A stretch of 64,000 bases of DNA from Rubrivivax sp. (GTDB lineage: Bacteria > Pseudomonadota > Gammaproteobacteria > Burkholderiales > Burkholderiaceae_C), in contig JAUXVE010000148.1 in the NCBI GenBank assembly GCA_030680415.1, positions 32,563 to 96,562 of the forward strand. Direction: 5' to 3'. Positions 28,545-38,144 of the stretch are shown here, piece by piece; the first letter of the stretch is position 1, and every line of letters starts with the position of its first letter. The notes beneath the pieces were generated by a model that saw nothing but the letters and a program-made list of their open reading frames with translations, was not told where the DNA came from and ran no database searches. Made by a program: the position numbers and the translations under genes.

Positions 28545-28584
28545 GCGGCTGAACTTGAACCGCACCCGATTGGAGGCACCCTTG

Positions 28585-29103
28585 ATGCACCGAAGCGCCG
28601 GCTTGTTGATGGCCCTGATGCTGACTTCGCCGGCCCACGCCGCCGGTGGCCGCGCCCACGAACACGGCGTCGTGCGTGTGGACGTGGCGGTGCAGGGCGA
28701 CAGCTTCACGGTGAACCTCGATGCGCCGCTGGACAGCCTGCTGGGTTTCGAGCGCGCGCCGCGCAACGACAAGGAACGCCAGGCCGTCGACGAGGTGCTG
28801 GCACGCCTGAGAAGCGGCGCAGGCCTGTTCGATGCCGACGCGGCGGCGCAGTGCACGCTGGGCAAGGCCGAGGTCAGCGCGCCGGTGCTCGAGGCTGGTG
28901 CCGCCGCCATGGGCGGCCATGCCGACATTGATGCCGGCTACGAACTCCGCTGCGCACAGCCGGCGCAGCTGCGCACGCTGGACCTGGGCCTGTTCGAAGC
29001 CTTCAGGCGCATCCAGCGCATCGACGTGCAGGTGGCCGGGGCCCGCGGCCAGGTCAAGGCCACGCTGAAGCGGCCCGCACGCAGCGTGCGGCTGGTCCGG
29101 TAA
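28585..29103 (+). CDS. ZrgA/DUF2796 family periplasmic zinc-binding protein
   Basis: 172 aa from ATG 28585, with GGAGG 8 nt upstream. Signal peptide (LLMALMLTSPAHA), then GGRAHEHGVVRVDVAVQGDSF, the conserved HxH...G start of DUF2796/ZrgA proteins, and ELRCAQPAQL with the second Cys. ZrgA in Vibrio aids zinc acquisition. It is the last gene of the aztABC operon, 40 nt after aztC. Confidence 0.85.
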   Translation: MHRSAGLLMALMLTSPAHAAGGRAHEHGVVRVDVAVQGDSFTVNLDAPLDSLLGFERAPRNDKERQAVDEVLARLRSGAGLFDADAAAQCTLGKAEVSAPVLEAGAAAMGGHADIDAGYELRCAQPAQLRTLDLGLFEAFRRIQRIDVQVAGARGQVKATLKRPARSVRLVR

Positions 29104-29468
29104 CCATCCCCCGCCAATGCCGGGGGCATTCGGACTGTGAGCCGCGCAGCGTCTACAGCTGCTCGGCTTGAAGCGCTCGCTCCGACCGTTGAAGGCCCGC
29201 CCGGGGTTTTCCGGACCGGAGGCAAAGCGGCCCGATCGTCGGGGTAGACACATGGGCGCCCCCTCTGACGGGCCTGCGCGGCCGGATTCACCGGCGCTTG
29301 AGGGGCCGCCGTCGACCACAAGGACCGCAATCAGAGCCTCGCCCGACGGGTCTTGCCGCCCCAGGAGCACGGAGATGGGCGTTTGAACGCCTTAGCCTCC
29401 ACGCGCACAGTTCCCGCGCACCGCATCTTCAGGCAACGGAGGCAGGGGCGGCGGCCGGCGGCCGCGCG
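29104..29468. other. Convergent intergenic region
   Basis: Separates the zinc operon (plus) from the two-component regulator (minus). It holds a 6-bp GC hairpin at 29108-29126 (CCCCCG/CGGGGG, 7-nt loop) just after the zrgA stop, possibly terminator-like but lacking a T-run. A GGCGTT-TG-AACGCC palindrome is at 29378-29391. The short plus frame at 29168-29386 has no features of a gene. Confidence 0.4.
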
Positions 29469-30854
29469 TCATTCAAGCTCATAGCGCTTGACCTTTCGCC
29501 ACAGCGTGGACTTGTCGATGCCCAGGATCTCGGCGGCCGTGGTGCGGTTGCCCTTGGTCTCACGCAGCGTCTTGGCGATGAAGTAGGCCTCGATCTCCTC
29601 CAGGCTCTGCGGCTCCATGCCGTCGATCACGCGCACCGGGGAATCGCCTTCGGACGCCAGGCCCGGCGGCAGCACGTCGACGTCGAGCCAGTCGCTTTCG
29701 GTCAGGATGATCATCGACTGGATGGCGTTCTCCAGTTCACGCACGTTGCCGGGCCAGTTGTGGCGCATCAGCGCGGCCAGCGCGCGCGGCGTCAGGCCCT
29801 GCACCGGCTTGCCCAGGCGCGTGACGTGGCGCGCCAGGAAGTGGTTGGCCAGCAGCGGGATGTCGCTGCGGCGCTCGCGCAGCGGCGGCATCACGATCTC
29901 GACGATCTTGAGCCGGTAGTACAGGTCCATGCGAAAGCCGCCCGCCTCCACCAGCGCCGGCAGCGGCCGGTTGCTGGCCGCGATCAGGCGCACGCTGGCA
30001 TGCCGCGGCGTGGTGTCGCCCATGCGGTAGTAGGTGCCGTCCTGCAGCGTGCGCAGCAGCTTGGCCTGGAACGCCGCCGAGGCGTTATTGACCTCGTCCA
30101 GGAACAGCGTGCCCTTGTCGGCGATCTCGAAGAACCCGGCCTTGGCGCGTTCGGCGCCGGTGAAGGCACCACGCTGGTGGCCGAAGAACTCGCTCTCGAT
30201 CACGTTTTCGGCGATGGCCGCGCAGTTCAGCGCCACGAAGCGGCCCTCGCGGCGCTGGCTCATCAGGTGGATCTGCTGCGCCACCACCTCCTTGCCGGTG
30301 CCCGACTCGCCGGTGACGAGCACGCAACAGTCGTAGCCCGCCGAGGCGCGGATGAGCCGGCGCACCTGCTCGATGGCCGGGCTCTTGCCGATCAGGCCGT
30401 CCAGCGCGGTGTAGGCCAGCACGTTTTCACGCAGCCGTTCGTTTTCGCCGCTGAGCTGGTGGTGCTGCAGCGCGTGGCCCACCACCCGGCGCAGGTCGTC
30501 CAGCTCGAAGGGTTTGCGCAGGTAGTCGTAGGCACCGGCCTTGAGTGCGTCGATGGCCGATTCCACCGTGGCATGGCCGGTGATCAGCACCACTTGTGTC
30601 TGTGCGTTGCAGCGCTTGGCAAAACGCAGCACCTCGATCCCGCTGACCGAGGGCATGCACAGGTCGGTGAGCACCACCGCCACCTCGTGCCGCTCGAGGT
30701 GCTCCAGCGCCTCTTGCGCGCTGTCGGGGGCCACGACCTCGGCGTCGATGTCGCACAGGACCTCGGTGACCATGCGGCGCATGGCCACGTCGTCCTCGAC
30801 GACCAGCACCACCGGCCGCGGTGACGCCACGGACTTCTCGGCAGGTGATGACAT
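29469..30854 (-). CDS. Sigma-54-dependent response regulator (NtrC/ZraR type)
   Basis: 461 aa. A receiver domain (about 15-130; phosphoacceptor Asp in VVLTDLCMPS, Lys in YLRKPF) is followed by an AAA+ sigma-54 activation domain (about 150-385; Walker A GESGTGKE, GAFTGAE sigma-54 contact loop, GTLFLDEV Walker B). A Fis-type helix-turn-helix follows (ETKGNRTTAAEILGIDKSTLWRKVK). It is the last gene of the long minus operon, next to its kinase. Sigma-54 promoter matches at both operon heads (37518 and 37701) are the natural targets. Confidence 0.93.
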   Translation of the reverse strand: MSSPAEKSVASPRPVVLVVEDDVAMRRMVTEVLCDIDAEVVAPDSAQEALEHLERHEVAVVLTDLCMPSVSGIEVLRFAKRCNAQTQVVLITGHATVESAIDALKAGAYDYLRKPFELDDLRRVVGHALQHHQLSGENERLRENVLAYTALDGLIGKSPAIEQVRRLIRASAGYDCCVLVTGESGTGKEVVAQQIHLMSQRREGRFVALNCAAIAENVIESEFFGHQRGAFTGAERAKAGFFEIADKGTLFLDEVNNASAAFQAKLLRTLQDGTYYRMGDTTPRHASVRLIAASNRPLPALVEAGGFRMDLYYRLKIVEIVMPPLRERRSDIPLLANHFLARHVTRLGKPVQGLTPRALAALMRHNWPGNVRELENAIQSMIILTESDWLDVDVLPPGLASEGDSPVRVIDGMEPQSLEEIEAYFIAKTLRETKGNRTTAAEILGIDKSTLWRKVKRYELE

Positions 30855-30860
30855 CGCTGC

Positions 30861-32312
<1,452 letters not shown>

Positions 32313-32446
32313 CCCCCTGGCAGCCTACCGAGTCAGGCCACGCCGCCTTGCCGCTGCGCGGTGGCCGTGGCCTGCCGGCGATGATGCCATCTCGGTCGGC
32401 CGTGGCGCCCCCAGGCAGACCCGGCTTCGGCGCCTGCCGCGCCGGC

Positions 32447-33625
32447 TCAGAAGATGAACTGCAAGCCGGCCGTGAACTGCCTGTAGTCGCGCTGCGCCGG
32501 GTTGCCCGGGTTCTGCACGTCGAACTTGACGTCCGCGAACTCGGCGCTCAGCTTGAGCTGCTGGCCATCGATGTAGTAGTGCGCGCCCAGGGAGTTCCAC
32601 TTCTGGTCGCGGTAACGCATGGGCTGGTTGTAGGTGGACTTCTCGCTGCGCCCGAAGAACTGCAGCCGGCCGGGGCCGACCCTGCCGGGCAGCATGTAGC
32701 CGAGCTTGACGTAGTGGCCCTCGAGGTCGGTGCCTGCCGGCAGCGCTGCGTCGGGTGACAGGCCGAAATGCACCTTGCCCGTGTCGTACTTGACGACCGC
32801 GGCCGAGGCGGTGAAGGTGCCGGCCGACGTGGGCTGCTCGTAGAACACGTCCACCGTCCAGGCCTTGTAGTCCTTGGGATCGGTCATGCCCACGGAGTCG
32901 CCGTAGGCGACACTGGCCTGGCGGTCCACCGCCGCGCCGATGGTCAGCACGCGCTTGGTGCCGAGGTAGGTGCCCCGATAGCCGTAGTCGGTCTCCGGGT
33001 CGAGCAGGCTGACGTGGATGCGCGCTGTCAGGCGCGGGCTGTCCTTCACCACCGGGTTGCCTTCGCGGCCGTCGGCGAACATGACACGGTAGTTCACCAG
33101 GCCGTCGGCCAGATTGCCCCACATCGCCACGCCCGTGTCGCGGCTGCCGCCCCAGGGGGTGTACGAGAGGAGTTCGGCGCGATCCATCGTCAGCGGGTCG
33201 AAGCAGGCCTCGAGGTTCTCGCGCGTGAAGGTGTTCTTGAAGCGGCCGACGATGAAGCGCAGCGGGTCGCTGTGGTCGACGGTGACGTACGCGTCGCGGA
33301 AGAAGACGCTGCGGTCGTCCTGACCGCCGCGGCTGTCGCCCGGAGCGTCGAGGTTGGCGTAGAAGCCCACCAGGTCGTTGTACTGGCCCGAGAAAGTCAC
33401 GCGGTTGCGGCGCAGGAAGAAGTCGGTGGTCTTGCCGGCGTCGGTGGGCGAGGTGAAGTCGCGGTTCTGCGCCCAGGCCTGCAGCGAGTAGTTGAAGGTC
33501 AGACTGCCTTCCTTGCCGAAAGCGATGGTCGGGCCGGCGTGGGCCGCGGCGGCAAGCCCGATCAGCGCGGCGGCGCCCAGTGCGGCGCGCCGGCAGCAGG
33601 TGTGCAGGGTTTGGTTTGGCTTCAT
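32447..33625 (-). CDS. Porin (OprP/phosphate-selective porin-like), cytochrome-cluster associated
   Basis: 392 aa. Signal peptide (AALGAAALIGLAAAAHA, cleavage near 31), then GPTIAFGKEGSLTFNYSLQAWAQ, a 16-18 strand-type barrel and terminal FIF. FLRRNRVTFSGQYNDLVGFYANLD is characteristic of O/P-type porins. In this operon with multiheme cytochromes it is placed to be the outer-membrane channel of an electron conduit or the oxyanion entry pore (inference). Confidence 0.82.
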   Translation of the reverse strand: MKPNQTLHTCCRRAALGAAALIGLAAAAHAGPTIAFGKEGSLTFNYSLQAWAQNRDFTSPTDAGKTTDFFLRRNRVTFSGQYNDLVGFYANLDAPGDSRGGQDDRSVFFRDAYVTVDHSDPLRFIVGRFKNTFTRENLEACFDPLTMDRAELLSYTPWGGSRDTGVAMWGNLADGLVNYRVMFADGREGNPVVKDSPRLTARIHVSLLDPETDYGYRGTYLGTKRVLTIGAAVDRQASVAYGDSVGMTDPKDYKAWTVDVFYEQPTSAGTFTASAAVVKYDTGKVHFGLSPDAALPAGTDLEGHYVKLGYMLPGRVGPGRLQFFGRSEKSTYNQPMRYRDQKWNSLGAHYYIDGQQLKLSAEFADVKFDVQNPGNPAQRDYRQFTAGLQFIF

Positions 33626-33647
33626 GGTGGGTCTCGTCTCCTGGGCT

Positions 33648-34148
33648 TCACTTCTTCTGATAGGCGGCCATGAGCTTGGTCATGTCGTCACTCTTGTGGC
33701 ATGCGGTGCAGTTCTCGGGTGCCGTGCGGGGATCGACGACCATCTTGGCGTGCGCCAGTTCGGTCTTCATCAGACGCGGATTGCCGCGGTGGCAGCCGGC
33801 GCACGAGTCGTTGACGGTCTTGTGGTCGGTGTGCCACTTCCCGGGTTTGGGCGCCACGGCCCGCGTGCCGTTGTGGCACTTGGCGCACGACGACGAGCCC
33901 ATGCCGCAGGCGTTGGCCAGGCCGATGGGCGAGACCTCGCGCATGCGCTCCTGCACGTCGGCCAGCGCCTCCTGACCCCAACCCGGTGCGGCGGCTGTAT
34001 CGTTGGCCAGCTCCGCGCGCTGCGGGCTGCCCGCCAGCAAGGCCCAGGTCGTGACGACCAGCGCCAGCGTGAGCAGCCCGCCCACGACGCGGCGGCTGGC
34101 ACGCCAGAGCCGGCGCAGTTCGCGGGTCAGGGACGGGCGGTCGATCAT
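33648..34148 (-). CDS. Membrane-anchored triheme c-type cytochrome
   Basis: 166 aa. One N-terminal membrane helix (VVGGLLTLALVVTTWALLAG), probably uncleaved, and three CxxCH heme sites: CAKCH, CAGCH and CTACH, with additional His residues (KWHTDHK, ELAHAK) as distal ligands. It resembles small NapC/NrfH- or cytochrome c7-like electron carriers but has fewer hemes. Its start overlaps the stop of the small protein gene upstream (ATGA). It probably shuttles electrons between the inner membrane and the pentaheme protein. Confidence 0.85.
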   Translation of the reverse strand: MIDRPSLTRELRRLWRASRRVVGGLLTLALVVTTWALLAGSPQRAELANDTAAAPGWGQEALADVQERMREVSPIGLANACGMGSSSCAKCHNGTRAVAPKPGKWHTDHKTVNDSCAGCHRGNPRLMKTELAHAKMVVDPRTAPENCTACHKSDDMTKLMAAYQKK

Positions 34149-34459
34149 GGCTTGCTCCTCGGGGTTTGGGTCTGGGTGTCGGCTTTGCTTAGACGAGCGG
34201 CTGCCGCGTCGATCTCTTCATCGGTGATCGGGTCGGCGCACAGGCAGTTGGCGGCCCGGCCCTTGAACTTGAGCCGCCGCGGCGGCTCGGGGTCCACGCT
34301 GGGCGCGGGCACGCTGTCCTTGGCCGACGTCGTGGCTGGCCCTTTGGATGGCTCCTTGGCCGTCTCCGCGGACACCGCGGCAGACACCGGCTGGGCCTGC
34401 CCCGAGGCCGCGGCACATGCCAGCAAGGCGGCGACCCACAAGGCACGTAAGTCAGTCAT
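34145..34459 (-). CDS. Small secreted protein of the cytochrome operon
   Basis: 104 aa from ATG 34459 (GAGGAAC ribosome site). Signal peptide (LRALWVAALLACAAASGQA), a Pro/Ser/Lys-rich linker, then RRLKFKGRAANCLCADPITDEEIDAAAARL. The CLC pair could bind metal or form a disulfide. No CxxCH. Not recognised. It lies between the two cytochrome genes with a 4-nt overlap to the triheme gene, so it is presumably an accessory subunit. Confidence 0.7.
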   Translation of the reverse strand: MTDLRALWVAALLACAAASGQAQPVSAAVSAETAKEPSKGPATTSAKDSVPAPSVDPEPPRRLKFKGRAANCLCADPITDEEIDAAAARLSKADTQTQTPRSKP

Positions 34460-34603
34460 GGCGGGTTCCTCTCGAACCGGTGCGCGCAACACCGCCGGAT
34501 CAGCACGTTGCGTGCCAGTGGCCGCAGCCCGATCGTGCCTGGGATGACCCGGCCCCACGGCCGCGCGGGGCGTTGCATTAACCCTGAACACGGCACGGGC
34601 CTT

Positions 34604-35881
34604 TCAATTTGCAACCACGCGCACCGGCTCGTCGACCTGCGCCGGCACTTCGATCACTGTGTCGGGCAGGCGAAAGCGCGCCGCCACCGCGGCCTGCCAG
34701 GCCTGGTGCAGCAGCGCGCGCGTGGTGTCGTCGAATTCCGGGTGGCGCGCGTCCATCTCGGCGAACATGCGCTCGTAGTGTTCGGCCGGTGCGACCTCGG
34801 TCCGCAGCACCACTTGCCAGCGGCCCGGGCCGGCCGTGGTCTCGACGGCCATGGGGTGGCTGGCGCCAGGGGCCAGCCGCGTGTCCGCGGCCTCGTTGGC
34901 CAGCGCCGTGTCCACCGCACGGCCGATCACGTGCGTGGCCAGGCGGCGGTTCAGCACCGGCCTTTCACCCTGCAGCAGCACGCTGACCTGGATCTTCGGC
35001 ACGACATAAGTCGGCAGGTAGTGCCCGGCGCCGGCGTTGGTCAGGGCGACATCGACGCGGATGCGCCGATCGTCCAGCCGACGCACCGTGATCTCCCGAC
35101 GCAAGGCGTGCGCCACGGTTTCGGGGTCGTGGATGCCGCGCCAGAGGTGACGGCGCTGTGGCATGTGGCAGCCCTGGCAGGTCTGGCCGGCGGCGGCGGC
35201 CGGGCTGTTGCGCCATTCCTCGTAGGTGTCCTGCAGCAGCTTGCCGTTGACGCGGCGGCCGTCGGGTTCGAACTGGTGGCAGGTGCTGCAGAAGCGGCTG
35301 TCCGAGAAGGCCGGCTCGGCCACGTAGCCGCCGTGCGGCAGGTCGGGGTGCGGCTGCGGCCGGCCCTCCTGCGGCACCGGCCCGTGGCGCTGGTGCTGGC
35401 GCACATGGCAGGCCGCGCACACCAGGCCCTGGCGGTGCAGGTCGGGCGGCACGTAGTCCGGTGGCGCGCTGGCCGGGGCGTTGGGCCAGCCGCGTTCCAG
35501 CGCTGTCAGTGCGCGTTGCTCGGCCAGCGGCGCATGGCAGCGCAGGCAGGCGTTGCCGTTGGCCTGATCGAAAGTGCGCAACTGCCACAGCAAGCCCGGC
35601 CCGACGGTGCGGCTGTGCAGGCTGGTCTGCCAGTCGGCCCATTGCGAGACGTGGCAGCTGCCGCAGGCCTGCGGCGCCAGCGAGGCTTCGGTGGCGCCGA
35701 AGCGCTGCGGCGGCTCACCCTGCGCGGCAATCGGGTGCGCCCAATGGCGCTGCAGGAATGCGGTCGTGGCGGCGTCGCGGCTGGCGCGTTGCCATTGCAG
35801 CACACCCCAGGAGACGGCTGCGGCGGCCAGCGCCAGCAGCAACAGGGCCAGCACGGCGCGCCGGCCTGTCAGTCTTCGCAT
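34604..35881 (-). CDS. Pentaheme c-type cytochrome
   Basis: 425 aa with an N-terminal membrane anchor or signal (VLALLLLALAAAAVSWGVLQW). Five CxxCH motifs in the first 240 residues: CGSCH, CLRCH, CAACH, CSTCH, CQGCH. The rest (about 250-425) is a beta-rich domain (RRIRVDVALTNAGAGHYLPTYVVPK) typical of cytochrome c-554-like multiheme proteins. With the triheme protein, porin and rhodanese it forms a probable periplasm-to-outer-membrane electron path or a terminal reductase. Confidence 0.87.
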   Translation of the reverse strand: MRRLTGRRAVLALLLLALAAAAVSWGVLQWQRASRDAATTAFLQRHWAHPIAAQGEPPQRFGATEASLAPQACGSCHVSQWADWQTSLHSRTVGPGLLWQLRTFDQANGNACLRCHAPLAEQRALTALERGWPNAPASAPPDYVPPDLHRQGLVCAACHVRQHQRHGPVPQEGRPQPHPDLPHGGYVAEPAFSDSRFCSTCHQFEPDGRRVNGKLLQDTYEEWRNSPAAAAGQTCQGCHMPQRRHLWRGIHDPETVAHALRREITVRRLDDRRIRVDVALTNAGAGHYLPTYVVPKIQVSVLLQGERPVLNRRLATHVIGRAVDTALANEAADTRLAPGASHPMAVETTAGPGRWQVVLRTEVAPAEHYERMFAEMDARHPEFDDTTRALLHQAWQAAVAARFRLPDTVIEVPAQVDEPVRVVAN

Positions 35882-35918
35882 GCGTCGGTCAAGGCTTGCA
35901 CTGTGGTGGCTACGACAA

Positions 35919-35944
35919 GGGCGCCTGCAAGCACGCAGGCGCCC
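35919..35944 (-). other. Strong intercistronic hairpin (10-bp stem)
   Basis: GGGCGCCTGC-AAGCAC-GCAGGCGCCC lies between the rhodanese lipoprotein gene and the pentaheme gene. In the minus-strand transcript it is followed only by TTGTCG, not a U-run. It is better explained as a processing, attenuation or mRNA-stability element than as a full terminator. Confidence 0.6.
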
Positions 35945-35959
35945 CTGGACTGAAGCCGA

Positions 35960-37465
35960 TCAGCCGCCGCAGGGGTTGGCGGGGTTGGGCGCAGCGCCAC
36001 CGCCGGAGCCGCCGCTGCTGCCCTGCTTGTAGCTCTGACCTTCCAGGATGATCTGGTTGGCGTGGGTGGCGTAGGGGTTGATGATGGTTCGCGTGGCCAC
36101 GCTGACCGCGGACGATGCTTGGCGGAAGAAGGATCTCACGTCGGTGCGCCACGGCGAGTCGGCCGGCAGGATGGGCGTGCCGGTGGCGTCGGCCAGGTGC
36201 GACAGCGAGTGCCACTCGACCATCGCGCCATCGTAGAAGCGCGTCGGGTAGCCCATGACCACGGCACTGGCGATGCCGGTGATCATGGCGCGGAAGGTGG
36301 TCTCGCAGTAGACGTAGACGGTGTCCCCCGGCTGGTAGCCCGCGCCGGCGCCTACCGGCTGGTAGCTGGCGTCGATGAGCGCATAACCTGCAGAGTCGGC
36401 CGCGCCGCCCATGTAGGCCGCGATCTCGGCCTTCGGCTTATAGGCAAAGCCCTTGGTCGAGTCGAGCATGCGCGTGAACTGCAACTGCAGCGTGCCATGC
36501 GGATGGCCCTGGCGCGAGCCGTTGTTCTGGAAGGTGCGCATGTAGTCGTAACCGGCCGGCGGCGGGCAGATCGTGCCACCGCAGGCGGTGAAGCTGCCCT
36601 CGCCCGGCTCCAGGCGCTCACCGGCGCTGAATTGGCCGGCGCTGCGCGCGTCCCAGATCATGACGCCGTCGTTGAGCACGTTGTGGTTGCTGGCCGGCAA
36701 CACGGCCAGCATGTCTTCCACGGTGGCCTGCAGTGCGGTGTTGTCGTCGAGCAGGCTCTTCACGCTGACCAGGCCGGTGTTGGGCGCGGTGCTGGCCGTG
36801 GCCGTGAAGTCGCTGGCGTCCAGCCCGTTGCCGTTGATCCACTGGTTGCCGCCGTTGAGCAGCGCCAGGTTCCCGGCCGGCACGCCCCAGTAGCGCAGCG
36901 CGTACCAGCAGCGCCCCTGCGCCATGGCGTTGCCGGTGCTGCCGGTGCCCATGGCGCAGACGATCATGTCGTTTTGCGGGTCGACGTTGTACTTCTTGAG
37001 CAGCGCGTCCATGGTCGCGCCGTCGGGAACCATGCTTTGCGTGAGGATGACGCCGTTGGAGCGCGTCTGGATCCACTCCGACGACGGCGACAGGTAGGTG
37101 AAGGTATTGAGGTTGTTGCCCTTGATGTACTCCGCCCCCGCCGGGCCGACCGTGGCCTGGAAGACGATCAGCTTGCCGGTGACGCCAGCCGGCCGGTTGG
37201 CCGTCCAGTTGCTCAACCAGGACTTCAGCCGCGCGGCGGTGATCATGCCGTTGACGTTGTCCTCGTAATTGTCGGCCGAGCGCTGCGCGATCTCGGCCGG
37301 CGTGCGTGCGGTGATGGTCTTGACGCTGCCGCCCGAACGGTCTTCGCCGTCCGAGCCGCCGCCGCAGGCCCCCAGCAATGTGCTGAAGCCCACCGCAGCC
37401 CAAAGCTGCCAGCCGCCGAAGCCGTTGCCGGCGCCCTTGTCTTGTCTCCGCATCATGGTTGTCAC
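35960..37465 (-). CDS. Two-domain rhodanese-like lipoprotein
   Basis: 501 aa. Lipoprotein signal (AAVGFSTLLGACGGG; lipidated Cys near 34). Two rhodanese-like modules: the first with MIVCAMGTGSTGNAMAQGRCWYALRYWG, followed by MIWDARSAGQFSAGERL; the second with VYVYCETTFRAMITGIASAVVMGYP. Each has a candidate active-site Cys. Residues 430-501 end in a Gly/Ser-rich tail. Sulfurtransferase-type lipoproteins of this size occur beside porin-cytochrome conduits (ExtH of Geobacter is a known example). It is first in the minus operon, after a sigma-54 promoter match. Substrate (persulfide, thiosulfate or selenium species) unknown. Confidence 0.82.
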   Translation of the reverse strand: MTTMMRRQDKGAGNGFGGWQLWAAVGFSTLLGACGGGSDGEDRSGGSVKTITARTPAEIAQRSADNYEDNVNGMITAARLKSWLSNWTANRPAGVTGKLIVFQATVGPAGAEYIKGNNLNTFTYLSPSSEWIQTRSNGVILTQSMVPDGATMDALLKKYNVDPQNDMIVCAMGTGSTGNAMAQGRCWYALRYWGVPAGNLALLNGGNQWINGNGLDASDFTATASTAPNTGLVSVKSLLDDNTALQATVEDMLAVLPASNHNVLNDGVMIWDARSAGQFSAGERLEPGEGSFTACGGTICPPPAGYDYMRTFQNNGSRQGHPHGTLQLQFTRMLDSTKGFAYKPKAEIAAYMGGAADSAGYALIDASYQPVGAGAGYQPGDTVYVYCETTFRAMITGIASAVVMGYPTRFYDGAMVEWHSLSHLADATGTPILPADSPWRTDVRSFFRQASSAVSVATRTIINPYATHANQIILEGQSYKQGSSGGSGGGAAPNPANPCGG

Positions 37466-37517
37466 CTCTGTTCGAATGGCCCATACCCCACGGACGGCCG
37501 CCCGTCGGGCACTGCAA

Positions 37518-37533
37518 AGCAGGTTGCATGCCG
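37518..37533 (-). promoter_or_regulatory. Sigma-54 promoter match for the rhodanese-cytochrome-porin operon
   Basis: On the minus strand the sequence reads CGGCATG-CAAC-CTGCT, compared with consensus TGGCACG-N4-TTGCW. The invariant GG (-24) and GC (-12) have exactly 10 nt between them. The predicted transcript starts about 40 nt before the ATG at 37465. Confidence 0.6.
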
Positions 37534-37700
37534 ACCGGCAAGGTCACAATCCACCCCCGTGGGCGGAGGGTCGGGCCAGCGGTCGCGGATTGCACATTTC
37601 ATCGCCCGGGGGCTCAAGGTTCTCAAAATGCATGGCGTCCAAGCGTGAATGCGGCGTCGAGCTCACCCGGGCACGGCGTGCGATGGCGGCGACCGGATGG

Positions 37701-37716
37701 CGGCACGCCACTTGCT
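37701..37716 (+). promoter_or_regulatory. Sigma-54 promoter match for the TusA/YeeE/DsrE operon
   Basis: CGGCACG-CCAC-TTGCT matches the -24/-12 consensus at every specified base except the first (C for T), with correct GG/GC spacing. It lies 30 nt before ATG 37746. Paired with the opposite-strand match at 37518, it implies coordinated control by the sigma-54 response regulator in this cluster. Confidence 0.72.
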
Positions 37717-37745
37717 CACGGACGGTCGTGACTGGAAGCCGCACG

Positions 37746-38096
37746 ATGCCCCGCCTCAGACTGATCGATCCCGCCGGCCGGTGGTTGTCGCCGGCCGAAA
37801 CGGGTCGTGGCCGTGCCGTTTCAACCACCGCAGCAGCCAGCACGCCCGCGCCCGCAGCCGACCTGCACGCCGATTTCACCGGCGACACCTGCCTGCGGAC
37901 CAACCTGGTCACCAAGCGCATGCTCGATGCGGCCGCCCCCGGGCAGGTGCTGGAGATCATTTCCGACAACCTGAGCTCGGTGGAGACCATCCCCTTCATG
38001 CTCGAGGGGCACGGCTGCGAGCACCTGGCCACGGTGCACCACGCAGAGCACTGGCGCATCTACGCGCGCAAGCGCCAGCCGCCGCCGCCGCGCTGA
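37746..38096 (+). CDS. TusA-like (SirA/UPF0033) protein with atypical active-site motif
   Basis: 116 aa. About 45 residues of extra N-terminus, then a TusA fold: DFTGDTCLRTNLVTKRMLDAAAPGQVLEIISDN ... FMLEGHGCEHLATVHH. The Cys of the CPxP motif is kept, but the two prolines are replaced (CLRT). TusA proteins carry sulfane sulfur or selenium to acceptors. It is first in the plus operon, just after the sigma-54 promoter match. A different function for the altered site, or simply binding, is possible. Confidence 0.75.
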   Translation: MPRLRLIDPAGRWLSPAETGRGRAVSTTAAASTPAPAADLHADFTGDTCLRTNLVTKRMLDAAAPGQVLEIISDNLSSVETIPFMLEGHGCEHLATVHHAEHWRIYARKRQPPPPR

Positions 38097-38144
38097 ACAT
38101 CGGCCGCGCAGCGCAGACGACGACAACCACTGGAGACGACAACG

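Noticed and set aside
29168..29386. 72-codon plus-strand ORF
   Set aside because: Arg/Pro-rich, no family resemblance, poor start; looks like a chance frame in GC-rich DNA.
36062..37648. 528-codon plus ORF opposite the rhodanese lipoprotein gene
   Set aside because: Antisense shadow of a high-GC gene; His/Arg/Val-rich without domains.
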